DNA from: Proteiniphilum sp. UBA4977
GTDB lineage: Bacteria; Bacteroidota; Bacteroidia; Bacteroidales; Dysgonomonadaceae
Length of the DNA: 64,000 nt
Assembly (NCBI GenBank): GCA_002398565.1
Contig: DGZP01000125.1
Coordinates: 23,152 to 87,151 of the forward strand
Direction of reading: 5' to 3'
Part shown: positions 55,905-64,000 of the stretch, piece by piece
Layout of the letters: each line of letters starts with the position of its first letter
Numbering within the stretch: the stretch's first letter is position 1
Made by a program: the position numbers and the translations under genes
The notes under the pieces: model-generated
What the model was told of the DNA's origin: nothing
Databases searched by the model: none
Seen by the model: only the letters and a program-made list of their open reading frames with translations

Positions 55905-58493
55905 TCAGTTACGAAAAAAGATGGCATCGTCGACCGCGTCGATAGTGATTGGCTTCGATTTATCGACTGTGCCGGCGAGCAGATCTTTAGACAATTGGTT
56001 CAGTACCCTGTTTTGAATCACTCTTTTCACGGGACGGGCCCCAAATTCGGGGTCAAAACCGGCTTCAGAGATGCTCTTCAATGCTTCTTCCGTATATTGC
56101 AGTTCGATGCCGTTTTCAGCCAGCATCTTCCTTATTCCTCCAAGTTGTATGCGGACAATCTGCTCAATCTCCGACTCTTTCAGCGGAGCGAACATGATGA
56201 TGTCGTCGATCCGGTTCAGAAACTCGGGGCGAATGGTTTTCTTCAACAAGTCCATCACCAGGTTTTTCGTTTTCTCAATGATCTCCTCCCTGTTTGTCGG
56301 GGTGATTCTTTCAAGGTTCTCTCGAATCATGCCCGATCCCATGTTGGAGGTCATGATGATGATGGTATTCTTGAAATTCACCACCCTGCCCTTGTTGTCG
56401 GTCAGCCTCCCATCATCGAGCACCTGCAGTAGGATGTTGAACACGTCGGGATGTGCTTTTTCGATCTCGTCGAACAGCACCACCGAATAGGGTTTGCGCC
56501 GGATCGCCTCGGTAAGCTGTCCCCCCTCGTCGTACCCCACGTACCCCGGAGGGGCACCTATCAGCCGGGTGGCACTGAACTTCTCCTGATACTCGCTCAT
56601 GTCGATGCGGGTCATCATATTTTCATCATCGAACAGATATTCAGCCAGTGCCTTGGCCAGCTCCGTCTTCCCTACACCCGTCGTACCCAGAAAGATAAAG
56701 GACCCAATGGGACGTTTCGGATCACTCAGTCCCGCACGATTGCGCCGCACCGCATCGGAGACAGCCGTGATGGCTTCATCCTGTCCGACGACGCGTTTGT
56801 GCAGTTCCTCCTCCAGATGAAGCAGCTTCTGCCGCTCGCTCTGCAGCATCTTACTCACCGGGATGCCCGTCCAGCGCGACACCACGTCGGCAATATCCTC
56901 GGCATCCACCTCCTCCTTGATCATGGCACGTGTCCCCTGACGCACGTGCAACTCCTCCTGTAACGCTTCAATGGTGTTCTCCAGTTCTTTGATCCTGCCG
57001 TAGCGCAACTCGGCCACCTTGCCATAGTCGCCCTCCCGCTCGGCCCGATCCGCCTCGAACTTTGCATCTTCTATCTCTATTTTATTTTGCTGAATCTGGT
57101 TGATCAGATCCTTCTCCGACTGCCACTTGGCCTTGTAATCGGCCTCCTCCGACTTCAGCTCCTCGATCTGGCGAGTCAGCAGCTCCATTTTCGGCTGGTC
57201 ATTTTCACGCTTTATCGCCTCCCGCTCTATCTCCAGCTGTTTCACACGCCGCATGATTTCATCCAGCTCCTCGGGAACGGAATCCACCTCCATGCGCAGC
57301 TTGGCCGCAGCCTCATCCATCAGGTCGATGGCCTTGTCGGGTAGAAAACGATCGGTAATATAACGGTGCGACAGCTGCACGGCCGCAATGATTGCCTCAT
57401 CCATGATTCGAACCTTGTGATGGTTTTCATACCTCTCTTTCAGTCCGCGCAGGATGGAGATGCTGTCCGACTCGCTCGGCTCCTCCACCATCACCATCTG
57501 GAATCGCCGTTCCAGCGCTTTGTCCTTTTCGAAATACTTCTGGTATTCGTCGAGCGTGGTCGCTCCGATGGCACGCAGCTCACCTCTCGCCAGAGCCGGC
57601 TTCAGGATGTTGGCGGCATCCATGGCCCCCTCGCTCTTGCCGGCGCCCACCAGCGTATGAATCTCGTCGATGAAGAGAATAATCTCTCCTTCCGCTTTCA
57701 CCACTTCGTTGACGACCGACTTAAGCCGCTCCTCAAACTCCCCCTTGTACTTGGCACCCGCAATGAGCGCTCCCATATCGAGAGAGTAGAGTTGCTTGCT
57801 GCGGAGGTTCTCCGGCACGTCACCCCGCACAATACGATGTGCCAACCCCTCGGCGATGGCCGTCTTGCCGGTTCCAGGCTCCCCGATAAGGATTGGATTG
57901 TTTTTTGTGCGCCGGCTCAGGATCTGCAGTACACGACGTATCTCCTCATCGCGGCCGATCACCGGGTCGAGCTTCCCGCTGCGGGCCCGCTCAATCAGAT
58001 TTACCGCATACTTCCCCAGTGCCTGGTAGGTATCCTCCGCAGTCTGGCTGGTTACCTTTTGCCCCTTGCGCAACTCCTCAATGGCTTTTTGCATTTCAGC
58101 AGGTGTGATGCCGGCATCGCGCATCATGCGGGAAGCGTTGTTGTTCTCCTGCACCAGGGCCAGCAACAGATGTTCAATGGAGACAAACTGATCACCCATC
58201 TTGCCGGTAAGATCCGTCGCCTTCTGAAACACCGCGTTGGTCTCCCTGCTCAGCATGGGGTCACCACCCGATACGCGCGGATAGGATTCAATCTCGCTGT
58301 CGACCACCCTCTCCATATTCGATGCGTTCACACCCAGCTTCTGAAAAAGGAAGCTGGTCACATTCTCACCCACCAGCATCACCCCTTTCAACAGGTGAGC
58401 CGGTTCAATCATCTGCTGGTTATTTCCCTGCGCAATCTCGATCGCCTTCTGTACCGCCTCCTGCGCCTTTATTGTAAAATTGTTGAAGTTCAT
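55905..58493 (-). CDS. clpB: ATP-dependent chaperone ClpB
   Basis: The 862-residue disaggregase has an N-terminal Clp repeat domain (residues 1-145), the first AAA+ module with [15 protein letters not shown], a long coiled-coil middle domain (about 400-530, rich in E, K and R), and the second AAA+ module with [19 protein letters not shown] and [19 protein letters not shown]. With DnaK it rescues aggregated proteins after heat stress. The length is normal. The 243 bases upstream have no obvious -7 element and no recognised heat-shock box. Confidence 0.95.
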   Translation of the reverse strand: MNFNNFTIKAQEAVQKAIEIAQGNNQQMIEPAHLLKGVMLVGENVTSFLFQKLGVNASNMERVVDSEIESYPRVSGGDPMLSRETNAVFQKATDLTGKMGDQFVSIEHLLLALVQENNNASRMMRDAGITPAEMQKAIEELRKGQKVTSQTAEDTYQALGKYAVNLIERARSGKLDPVIGRDEEIRRVLQILSRRTKNNPILIGEPGTGKTAIAEGLAHRIVRGDVPENLRSKQLYSLDMGALIAGAKYKGEFEERLKSVVNEVVKAEGEIILFIDEIHTLVGAGKSEGAMDAANILKPALARGELRAIGATTLDEYQKYFEKDKALERRFQMVMVEEPSESDSISILRGLKERYENHHKVRIMDEAIIAAVQLSHRYITDRFLPDKAIDLMDEAAAKLRMEVDSVPEELDEIMRRVKQLEIEREAIKRENDQPKMELLTRQIEELKSEEADYKAKWQSEKDLINQIQQNKIEIEDAKFEADRAEREGDYGKVAELRYGRIKELENTIEALQEELHVRQGTRAMIKEEVDAEDIADVVSRWTGIPVSKMLQSERQKLLHLEEELHKRVVGQDEAITAVSDAVRRNRAGLSDPKRPIGSFIFLGTTGVGKTELAKALAEYLFDDENMMTRIDMSEYQEKFSATRLIGAPPGYVGYDEGGQLTEAIRRKPYSVVLFDEIEKAHPDVFNILLQVLDDGRLTDNKGRVVNFKNTIIIMTSNMGSGMIRENLERITPTNREEIIEKTKNLVMDLLKKTIRPEFLNRIDDIIMFAPLKESEIEQIVRIQLGGIRKMLAENGIELQYTEEALKSISEAGFDPEFGARPVKRVIQNRVLNQLSKDLLAGTVDKSKPITIDAVDDAIFFRN

Positions 58494-58736
58494 ATTGCTC
58501 TTTTTTTATACCGTAATCATTGTAATCTGATTTCATGCAGTAAAATAATCTTATCGTATCAACAAAGAACCAATGCATAATGTTAGTGCATCCGCGTCCT
58601 TTATTTTCTGCATCGATGAAGTACAGATTTCCAACAGCAGGTGGTCAAAATCTTTGCCATTTGCAGAAATGTGACTTTTTGTCAGGATCATATCATAATG
58701 ATGACCTGCAATATAGCTATTTTGTGAGTTGAGCAA
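58494..58736. other. intergenic region upstream of clpB
   Basis: This gap lies between the vWA gene stop and the clpB start. The minus strand is open for 61 codons from a TTG, but the composition and start do not convince me. A weak imperfect dyad (CAGG...CCTG) lies around 58683-58708. I see no clear Bacteroidetes promoter; a clpB regulatory element is expected here. Confidence 0.3.
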
Positions 58737-60665
58737 TCATTTCTCCAGTTGCTGTACCGTTTCCACCAGCCTGATAAACTCGTGACGATAACCATTTGGA
58801 TCATCATCCAATCCTTTCCGTGCCAGATCAATCACTTTCGCGTAGGTAGCATCCCCCTTATAGGCAGAATCACGCAGCAGTTGTCCGAACATGGCAACCG
58901 CCATGGCAAAGTTAAAATCGGGTGATACCGCCTTGATGTTCTTCTGAGCCAATAAAGGAATCTCCATTTTCCTGCTTGCCTCTTCGCCGGGCTTTTTGTA
59001 ACGCAATTTCACGGTCAATAACTCTTTGGTATCGCTGAAGGCATGCTCCATACTGTTTGACCTCTGTTGTTGGTATTTCAATTTATCGACCTTGCCGACA
59101 GGGATCTCCACCCCCACAGGAACAATTTCGTAAAGAGCCGTAACGATATGGCCGGCGCCCATTTCACCCGCATCCTTGCTATCATCGTTGAAATCTTCAT
59201 CGTTCAGTAATCTGCTTTCATAGCCGATAAGCCGATAAGCACTGGCAAAATGGGGATTGAACTCAACCTGTAGCTTCACATCGTTGGCCACCGCAACCAT
59301 GGTGCTGCCAAACTCATTTACAAGCACTTTGTTGGCCTCCTGCAGGTTATCGATATAAGCATGATTGCCATTGCCCTTCTCTGCCAGTGCCTGCAGCTTA
59401 TTGTCCTTGTAATTACCCATTCCATAGCCCAGCACAGTGAGGTAAACACCCGACTGACGCTTCTGCTCAATCAGCGTCTCAAGTCCGTCCAAAGAGGAGA
59501 CACCCACATTGAAATCACCGTCGGTGCAGAGGATCACCCGGTTATTGCCGCCTTTCACAAGGTTCTTCTCGGCAATCTTATAAGCCAGCTGAATGCCGTC
59601 ACCACCCGCCGTAGATCCGCCGGCCTGCAGGTTATCGAGCGCTTCCATAATCTTTTGCCTGTCGAAACCGCTTGTCGAAGGCAATACTTCACCCGCCGCA
59701 CCGGCATAGGCGACAATCGACACACGGTCTTTCGGTCGCAGGTTATTCACCAACAGCTTCATGGAGGCTTTCACCAGGGGTAGCTTATCGGCACTGAACA
59801 TCGATCCCGATACATCGATCAGGAAAACAAAATTGCTCGCCGGCAATGTTTCGGAAGGGATCTCCCGCGCTTTCACGCCAATACGTACCAGTTGGGTCTG
59901 TTTGTTCCAGGGACTTGCAGCTACTTCGGTGATGATTCTTACCGGATGCCCGTCCGTCGGCTGTGGATAGTTATAGCTGAAATAATTAATCATCTCCTCC
60001 ACTCTCACCGCATCTCTTCGAGGTAGCTCTCCCTGGTTGATCAGGCGACGGATATTACCATAGGAGGCCGCATCCACATCCAGTGAAAAGGTGGACAACG
60101 GGTTTTGGGCAGCTGTGAGAAAACGGTTTTCACTGAATGATTCGTATTCTTCCGTACTGACTTCCTGCTTAAAGGGCGGGAACAAAGGGGGGCTGAATGA
60201 TCTGTGGACACGATCAGGTGAAAGACCACGAACACGCATTCCTGCCGCTTGTACCGGCATTACAGCTCCGGTCATGTTCATTGTTTGTTGCGATCCATAT
60301 CCGATCACCACAACTTCCTTTAAAAGGTCGACGTCCTGTTTCATGAAAACATTCATTTTTTTCTCGGTGATCTTTACCCGCTTTGTTTTATACCCGATAT
60401 ATGACACTTCCAGCGTCTCTCCCTTCTTTCCTTTTATCCGGTATGTACCATTCACATCCGTTACTGTACCTTTGTTGGTCTCCTCCACACGCACATTCGC
60501 ACCTATCAGCACACTTTTATCCGTTGCATCATAGATCACACCGGTTATCTCCCACTCTTCGGCATCGGGCATCACCTGGTTCTCATTCATTTGTACTGCC
60601 ATGGCAGTGAAGATGAATCCTGCCATAAAAAGAATCATTACAATTCGTCGGTTTGTTGATTTCAT
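58737..60665 (-). CDS. von Willebrand factor A protein with carboxypeptidase-regulatory-like domain
   Basis: The 642-residue protein has an N-terminal signal or anchor (about 8-24), a carboxypeptidase-D regulatory-like beta domain (about 38-110, ITGVIYDATDKSVLIGANV), then the motif VVVIGYGSQ (118-126), which is otherwise the hallmark of SusC-type TonB-dependent transporters at the start of the plug. A YfbK-type vWA domain follows (about 277-470) with the metal site DVSGS (284-288), and a DUF3520-like C-terminal part (about 480-640). It should sit in the envelope and bind partner proteins through the metal site. It is divergent from an ECF sigma factor gene and shares its intergenic region. 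Confidence 0.82.
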   Translation of the reverse strand: MKSTNRRIVMILFMAGFIFTAMAVQMNENQVMPDAEEWEITGVIYDATDKSVLIGANVRVEETNKGTVTDVNGTYRIKGKKGETLEVSYIGYKTKRVKITEKKMNVFMKQDVDLLKEVVVIGYGSQQTMNMTGAVMPVQAAGMRVRGLSPDRVHRSFSPPLFPPFKQEVSTEEYESFSENRFLTAAQNPLSTFSLDVDAASYGNIRRLINQGELPRRDAVRVEEMINYFSYNYPQPTDGHPVRIITEVAASPWNKQTQLVRIGVKAREIPSETLPASNFVFLIDVSGSMFSADKLPLVKASMKLLVNNLRPKDRVSIVAYAGAAGEVLPSTSGFDRQKIMEALDNLQAGGSTAGGDGIQLAYKIAEKNLVKGGNNRVILCTDGDFNVGVSSLDGLETLIEQKRQSGVYLTVLGYGMGNYKDNKLQALAEKGNGNHAYIDNLQEANKVLVNEFGSTMVAVANDVKLQVEFNPHFASAYRLIGYESRLLNDEDFNDDSKDAGEMGAGHIVTALYEIVPVGVEIPVGKVDKLKYQQQRSNSMEHAFSDTKELLTVKLRYKKPGEEASRKMEIPLLAQKNIKAVSPDFNFAMAVAMFGQLLRDSAYKGDATYAKVIDLARKGLDDDPNGYRHEFIRLVETVQQLEK

Positions 60666-60754
60666 AAATTAAATTATTAAGAATGATATTTTTTGAGGTT
60701 CTATTTATGAGATACAAATAGGTGGATTATTCCATAAACGATTAGATATTTTTT

Positions 60755-60762
60755 TAACTTTG
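60755..60762 (+). promoter_or_regulatory. -7 element before the ECF sigma gene
   Basis: TAACTTTG matches TAnnTTTG, 35 bases before the TTG start. The -33 element is poor. The same 132-bp gap must also hold the promoter of the divergent vWA gene, which I could not identify. Confidence 0.45.
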
Positions 60763-60797
60763 TGGAAGCATCTTTGCAAAAATGAACTGACATCGGC

Positions 60798-61379
60798 TTG
60801 AAAAAGAGAGCAGAAATAAACAACTTAAGCAACGACGAATTGTTTGATCTTTATAAAAAAGAAGAACAGGCAATCTATTTCGCAGAGTTATACCGACGCT
60901 ATATACCTTTGATATATGGAGTCTGTTTAAAGTATCTCGCGAACAAAGCCGATGCACAGGATGCCGTGATGGATCTCTTTGAAGATCTCAACAAAAAGAT
61001 TATGAATTACAATATATCAAGCTTTCATTCATGGCTTTACACAGTGACGAAAAATCATTGCCTGCTGAAGATTCGCAAAGAAAAACAATTTCATTTCGAG
61101 GATATCAATGAAGCAATTATGGAAAATAGCGATTTTTTCACTCTCTCTGACAGAGAGCAGTCCGAAGAACATGCCTCGGCACTCTCCTATTGCCTGACTG
61201 AATTGAGTCGTGAACAGCGCATTAACATCGAATTGTTTTATTACGGGAATAAGTCGTATGCCGATATCGTTACTCTCACGGGATATAGTCTCAATAAGGT
61301 AAAAAGTTATATTCAGAACGGGAAAAGAAATCTGAAGAATTGCATCAACCGGATTCTGGAAGTCAGTGATTTTCGTTGA
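60798..61379 (+). CDS. ECF-type RNA polymerase sigma factor
   Basis: The 193-residue protein has the two sigma-70 regions: region 2 (about 28-90, YIPLIYGVCLKYLANKADAQ followed by DAVMDLFEDL) and region 4 (about 135-185, LSREQRINIELFYYGNKSYA and LNKVKSYIQNGKRNLKNCI). The start appears to be TTG at 60798, because no in-frame ATG precedes it and the next ATGs lie inside region 2. It should direct RNA polymerase to envelope- or stress-related promoters and be held by the membrane protein encoded 63 bp downstream. Confidence 0.88.
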   Translation: MKKRAEINNLSNDELFDLYKKEEQAIYFAELYRRYIPLIYGVCLKYLANKADAQDAVMDLFEDLNKKIMNYNISSFHSWLYTVTKNHCLLKIRKEKQFHFEDINEAIMENSDFFTLSDREQSEEHASALSYCLTELSREQRINIELFYYGNKSYADIVTLTGYSLNKVKSYIQNGKRNLKNCINRILEVSDFR

Positions 61380-61442
61380 GCAGTTCAGCAATACAATCCA
61401 TTATCAATAAAATAAAGCGGAATAAATAACAATGTTGGCGAA

Positions 61443-62558
61443 GTGAATTTAAAAGATTACATACAAGGCAAGCGGCATGGAAAAGAGGCCAACCAACTGG
61501 AACGTGAAGCAATGAACGATCCTTTTTTACAGGATGCCATTGACGGATATGACTCGCTGGCAGGTAATCATCTGCACACCATCGAAAAGCTGGAAAAGAA
61601 GATCGCCCATAAACCTGCCCGTATGGACAAACGAGTGTGGATATGGGTAGCGGCAGCATTGCTGTTACTACTTATCGGTATTCCTTTTCTGTTGCGGCAG
61701 TCCGCGCTTAATGAAGAAACGATCGTGGTTGCAAGCGAATCCCCGAAGGCCGGAATCGAATTGATCATCCCCGAAAAAGATTCAGTTGCGGCGACCGCCG
61801 GTCATATTGTTAAAACAGAGAAGAAGACAGTTCTGGAAAAAGAGAGCTCTATGGCGACCGCGGACCATATTATAGAAGCAGAAAAGAAACAAGTTCCGGA
61901 AAAAAGTACCTCCGTGACAATCGCCAGCCGTATTGTTGAGACAGAGATGAAACCTCTTCCGGATAAATATACCTCAACGCTGAAACAACCGGAACGTAAG
62001 CTTGTTCAGGGGCGATTGACAGATCAGACCGGCAACCCGCTTGTCGGTGCTACCGTCACCCTTTCCCATTTAAATGCGGGCACAGTGACCGACACAGCAG
62101 GAAAATTCAGTATGGATCTTCCCAAAGAGGCAGTAGGAAACCTGCTTCTATCCTACATTGGCATGGAAAGTAAGGAGATTCCCCTCAAAGAGCATATCGG
62201 GACCGTTCAGATGGAAGCCAATGCCGATCTATTGAGCGAGGTGGTGGTGATTGGTTATGGAACACAGCGAAAAAATACAACGACAGGTGCTGTAGCCCAA
62301 ATAAGGGAAGATGTACCGACTTTTGGGGAAACGGAATTCACTTACTATTTCGAAGAAAATTACGATGACGGGATCTGCGAAGAGCAGGAGATAATCTTTG
62401 AAGTGACTTTTTTTATTGATGCCAACGGGCATCCCGGCAGCATTCACATCAAAGAGAACAATTGTCCTGCAATGGAGACAGAGATAAAAAGATTATTGCT
62501 CGGCTCCCCACGCTGGTCGGAAGTAAACAGGCCGGTCACCCTAAAAATTGAATTGTGA
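61443..62558 (+). CDS. single-pass membrane protein with anti-sigma-like, SusC-plug-like and TonB-C-like parts
   Basis: The 371-residue protein starts at GTG and has a cytoplasmic segment (1-64, including EREAMNDPFLQDAIDGYDSL), one membrane helix (65-84), three tandem repeats of about 21 residues (111-173), and a carboxypeptidase-regulatory-like domain (about 186-256, LVQGRLTDQTGNPLVGATV). The motif VVVIGYGTQ (267-275) follows. The last 55 residues resemble the TonB C-terminal domain (EVTFFIDANGHPG and SPRWSEVNRPVTLKIEL). Its position just after an ECF sigma gene suggests that the cytoplasmic part restrains the sigma factor. No zinc-finger HxxxCxxC anti-sigma motif is visible. The stop overlaps the GTG at 62555. 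Confidence 0.75.
   Translation: MNLKDYIQGKRHGKEANQLEREAMNDPFLQDAIDGYDSLAGNHLHTIEKLEKKIAHKPARMDKRVWIWVAAALLLLLIGIPFLLRQSALNEETIVVASESPKAGIELIIPEKDSVAATAGHIVKTEKKTVLEKESSMATADHIIEAEKKQVPEKSTSVTIASRIVETEMKPLPDKYTSTLKQPERKLVQGRLTDQTGNPLVGATVTLSHLNAGTVTDTAGKFSMDLPKEAVGNLLLSYIGMESKEIPLKEHIGTVQMEANADLLSEVVVIGYGTQRKNTTTGAVAQIREDVPTFGETEFTYYFEENYDDGICEEQEIIFEVTFFIDANGHPGSIHIKENNCPAMETEIKRLLLGSPRWSEVNRPVTLKIEL
61773..61961 (+). repeat. three 63-bp tandem repeats in the membrane protein gene
   Basis: The units encode EKDSVAATAGHIVKTEKKTV, EKESSMATADHIIEAEKKQV and EKSTSVTIASRIVETEMKPL, plus the first residues of a fourth (DKYTS). They form a charged linker between the membrane helix and the outside domains and may vary in number among strains. 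Confidence 0.75.
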
Positions 62559-62563
62559 TTCCT

Positions 62564-63220
62564 ATGACAAAAGAAAAATTCTATACCCTCCGTGAGGAGC
62601 AAGCCAACTACCTGACACACGGACTGGCACTGCTGATAAGCATTGCAGCAACCATCATCCTGTTGCGCAAGGCACTCATTGCCGACGACGGCTGGGCACT
62701 CTTTGCTTATGCCCTCTTTGGAGTGGGCATGATTGCCTGCATGGGATCATCCACGATCTACCACTATGTGCAGGAGCCCTTACAGAAAGCGAGACTACGT
62801 CATTTCGACCATGCCAGCATCTACCTGCTGATTGCTGCAAGCTATTCACCTTTCACGCTCATCCTCTTGCGCGAAGAGGGGCTCTGGGGATGGATGCTCT
62901 TTGCACTGGTCTGGGTGATTGCAGTAGTGGGAATAATCATTAGCTTCAGACCTCTCAGAAGAAACAGTCATCTGAAAACCATCTCTTATGTGATGATGGG
63001 ACTGATTGTGCTGATAGCATTCCGGCCTATCATCCATGCTGCCGGCAGGAACGACTCAATGGATACCGTTTACCTGATCGTGGTGGGAGGTGTTTTTTAC
63101 ATCGCGGGTGCGGTAATCTATGCCACCGCCAAAAAGGAGTTTGTTCATGCCATCTTTCATCTCTTTGTGTTGCTGGGCCTGGTAAGCCATATCTATGCTG
63201 CATGGCTGATTCCGTTATAA
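62564..63220 (+). CDS. hemolysin III (PAQR-like) family membrane protein
   Basis: The 218-residue protein has seven predicted membrane helices and the HlyIII/PAQR pattern: EEQANYLTHGLALLISIAAT at the start, GSSTIYHYV with a conserved Ser and His, LRHFDHASIYLLIAASYSPF with the His and Asp, and HAIFHLFVLLGLVSHIYA near the end. These His and Ser residues are metal ligands in the family; an amidase-like activity is proposed for relatives. The name hemolysin is historical. I chose ATG 62564; a GTG at 62555 overlaps the previous stop and would add three residues. Confidence 0.88.
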   Translation: MTKEKFYTLREEQANYLTHGLALLISIAATIILLRKALIADDGWALFAYALFGVGMIACMGSSTIYHYVQEPLQKARLRHFDHASIYLLIAASYSPFTLILLREEGLWGWMLFALVWVIAVVGIIISFRPLRRNSHLKTISYVMMGLIVLIAFRPIIHAAGRNDSMDTVYLIVVGGVFYIAGAVIYATAKKEFVHAIFHLFVLLGLVSHIYAAWLIPL

Positions 63221-63278
63221 AAACAAGTACCGGATATTGTTATCACGATATGTACAAAACAATTTAAAATTATAAACG

Positions 63279-63992
63279 ATGGCAAGTAAAACGATTACCA
63301 TTGACAACTACTTAGACAGTCATTTTATTGGTCGTAGTAATTGGCTCAGAGCCGCCGTGTTAGGGGCAAATGACGGAATAATCTCTATTTCAAGCCTTGC
63401 CATTGGTGTTGCGGCTGCAAATTCAGAGAGAGCGCCTATTTTGCTGGCAACCATTGCCGGTTTGGTTGCCGGTGCAATTTCCATGGCTGCCGGTGAGTAT
63501 GTGTCCGTCAGTTCACAAACTGATATCGAAAAAGCGGATATTGAAAGAGAGCGACAGGAATTAGAAGATATGCCCGAGGTAGAACTAAAGATCTTGTCAG
63601 AAATATATGAGCGACGCGGATTGAAAAAAGAAACAGCGCTATTGGTAGCCAAGGAATTAACGGAAAAAGATGCGTTGAGTGCGCATGTAAGAGATGAACT
63701 GGGCATCAACGAGATGAGCCAGGCTAATCCTGTTCAGGCCTCCCTGGCTTCCTGCGCCTCTTTTCTGGCTGGAGGGATATTGCCTCTTCTGGTTGTTTTG
63801 TTTACCCCTTTATCCAATATGGTATATTCGTTGTATGCTTTCACAATTATAGCCCTTGCTGTACTGGGTGCCGTTTCTGCCAAGACAGGCGGTTCGCAAA
63901 TAAGAAAGGGTGTATTTCGGATTGTAATATGGGGTACTGTGGCAATGGGGTTATCTGCCCTTGTGGGGTATATCTTCGGTGTAAATATATAA
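63279..63992 (+). CDS. VIT1/CCC1 family iron/manganese transporter-like protein
   Basis: The 237-residue protein has about five membrane helices and the VIT1/CCC1 pattern: LRAAVLGANDGIISISSLAIG in helix 1, GLVAGAISMAAGEYVSVSSQ in helix 2, and a cytoplasmic metal-binding loop rich in Glu (ADIERERQELEDMPEVELK, about 86-104). Family members export or sequester Fe2+ and Mn2+. The gene is complete and ends 8 bases before the window edge. Confidence 0.88.
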   Translation: MASKTITIDNYLDSHFIGRSNWLRAAVLGANDGIISISSLAIGVAAANSERAPILLATIAGLVAGAISMAAGEYVSVSSQTDIEKADIERERQELEDMPEVELKILSEIYERRGLKKETALLVAKELTEKDALSAHVRDELGINEMSQANPVQASLASCASFLAGGILPLLVVLFTPLSNMVYSLYAFTIIALAVLGAVSAKTGGSQIRKGVFRIVIWGTVAMGLSALVGYIFGVNI

Positions 63993-64000
63993 GTAATTAT

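Noticed and set aside
57366..58580. Open frame of 404 codons opposite clpB
   Set aside because: It is antisense to the conserved N-terminal half of clpB and has no recognisable domain.
58551..58736. 61-codon open frame before clpB
   Set aside because: It starts with TTG directly after another stop codon, matches nothing I recognise and occupies the expected clpB control region.

Overview
This 64 kb window reads as a chromosomal segment of a Bacteroidales bacterium, probably close to the Porphyromonadaceae/Dysgonomonadaceae. The evidence is the tmRNA tag (GNNNNYALAA), many lipoproteins with short Bacteroidetes-type signal peptides, SusC-like VVVIGYG motifs, the order tig-clpP-clpX-recQ, the near absence of strong Shine-Dalgarno sequences, and many start regions preceded by the Bacteroidetes promoter pattern (TTTG, 19-21 bases, TAnnTTTG). 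No insertion sequence, prophage, CRISPR array or rRNA operon was seen. Most genes are intact and of normal family length.

Layout. 1-4.4 kb: a PhoD-like lipoprotein, a Cof-type HAD phosphatase with a palindrome in its promoter, and tmRNA. 4.5-8 kb: an electron-bifurcating NfnAB-type pair overlapping pdxB. 8-13.2 kb: an OmpA-like/TPR lipoprotein, a TrkH channel, tyrS and tRNA-Gln. 13.3-19.5 kb: a DUF3127 protein, then a reverse-strand cluster of DoxX, two Gfo/Idh/MocA oxidoreductases, a DUF1080 lipoprotein and a TIM-barrel lipoprotein. This cluster looks like an envelope-located oxidative (3-keto) sugar or glycoside pathway and has long hairpins between its genes. 19.7-29.1 kb: an acyl-CoA synthetase-like enzyme, then carA and two tandem carB genes of a type resembling eukaryotic CAD/CPS1.

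29.3-33.8 kb: a GT4 glycosyltransferase fused to a probable alpha-helical barrel, overlapping a GH130 gene, then a SIMPL protein. 33.8-38.4 kb: a galactose group (galM, MFS transporter, galK) ending in a Nudix-like regulator whose Nudix box has lost its catalytic residues. 38.5-44.7 kb: a CNNM/CBS membrane protein, a nucleotidyltransferase, an RluA-type synthase, fabG, a TetR regulator with a promoter-overlapping operator, a DUF3109 protein and a CPBP protease. 44.8-58.5 kb: protein quality control and housekeeping (tig, clpP, clpX, recQ, dxs, trkA, trkH, clpB). 58.7-64 kb: a divergent module of an ECF sigma factor, a single-pass membrane protein mixing anti-sigma-like, SusC-plug-like and TonB-C-like parts, and a von Willebrand A protein, followed by a HlyIII-family and a VIT1/CCC1-family membrane protein.

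The strongest candidates for something under-described are the sigma/membrane-mosaic/vWA module at 58.7-62.6 kb and the DoxX-oxidoreductase-DUF1080 cluster at 13.9-19.5 kb. Next are the GT4-GH130 pair, the tandem eukaryote-like carB genes, and the catalytically degenerate Nudix regulator of the galactose genes. All functions were assigned by reading motifs and family resemblance; no database search was run.
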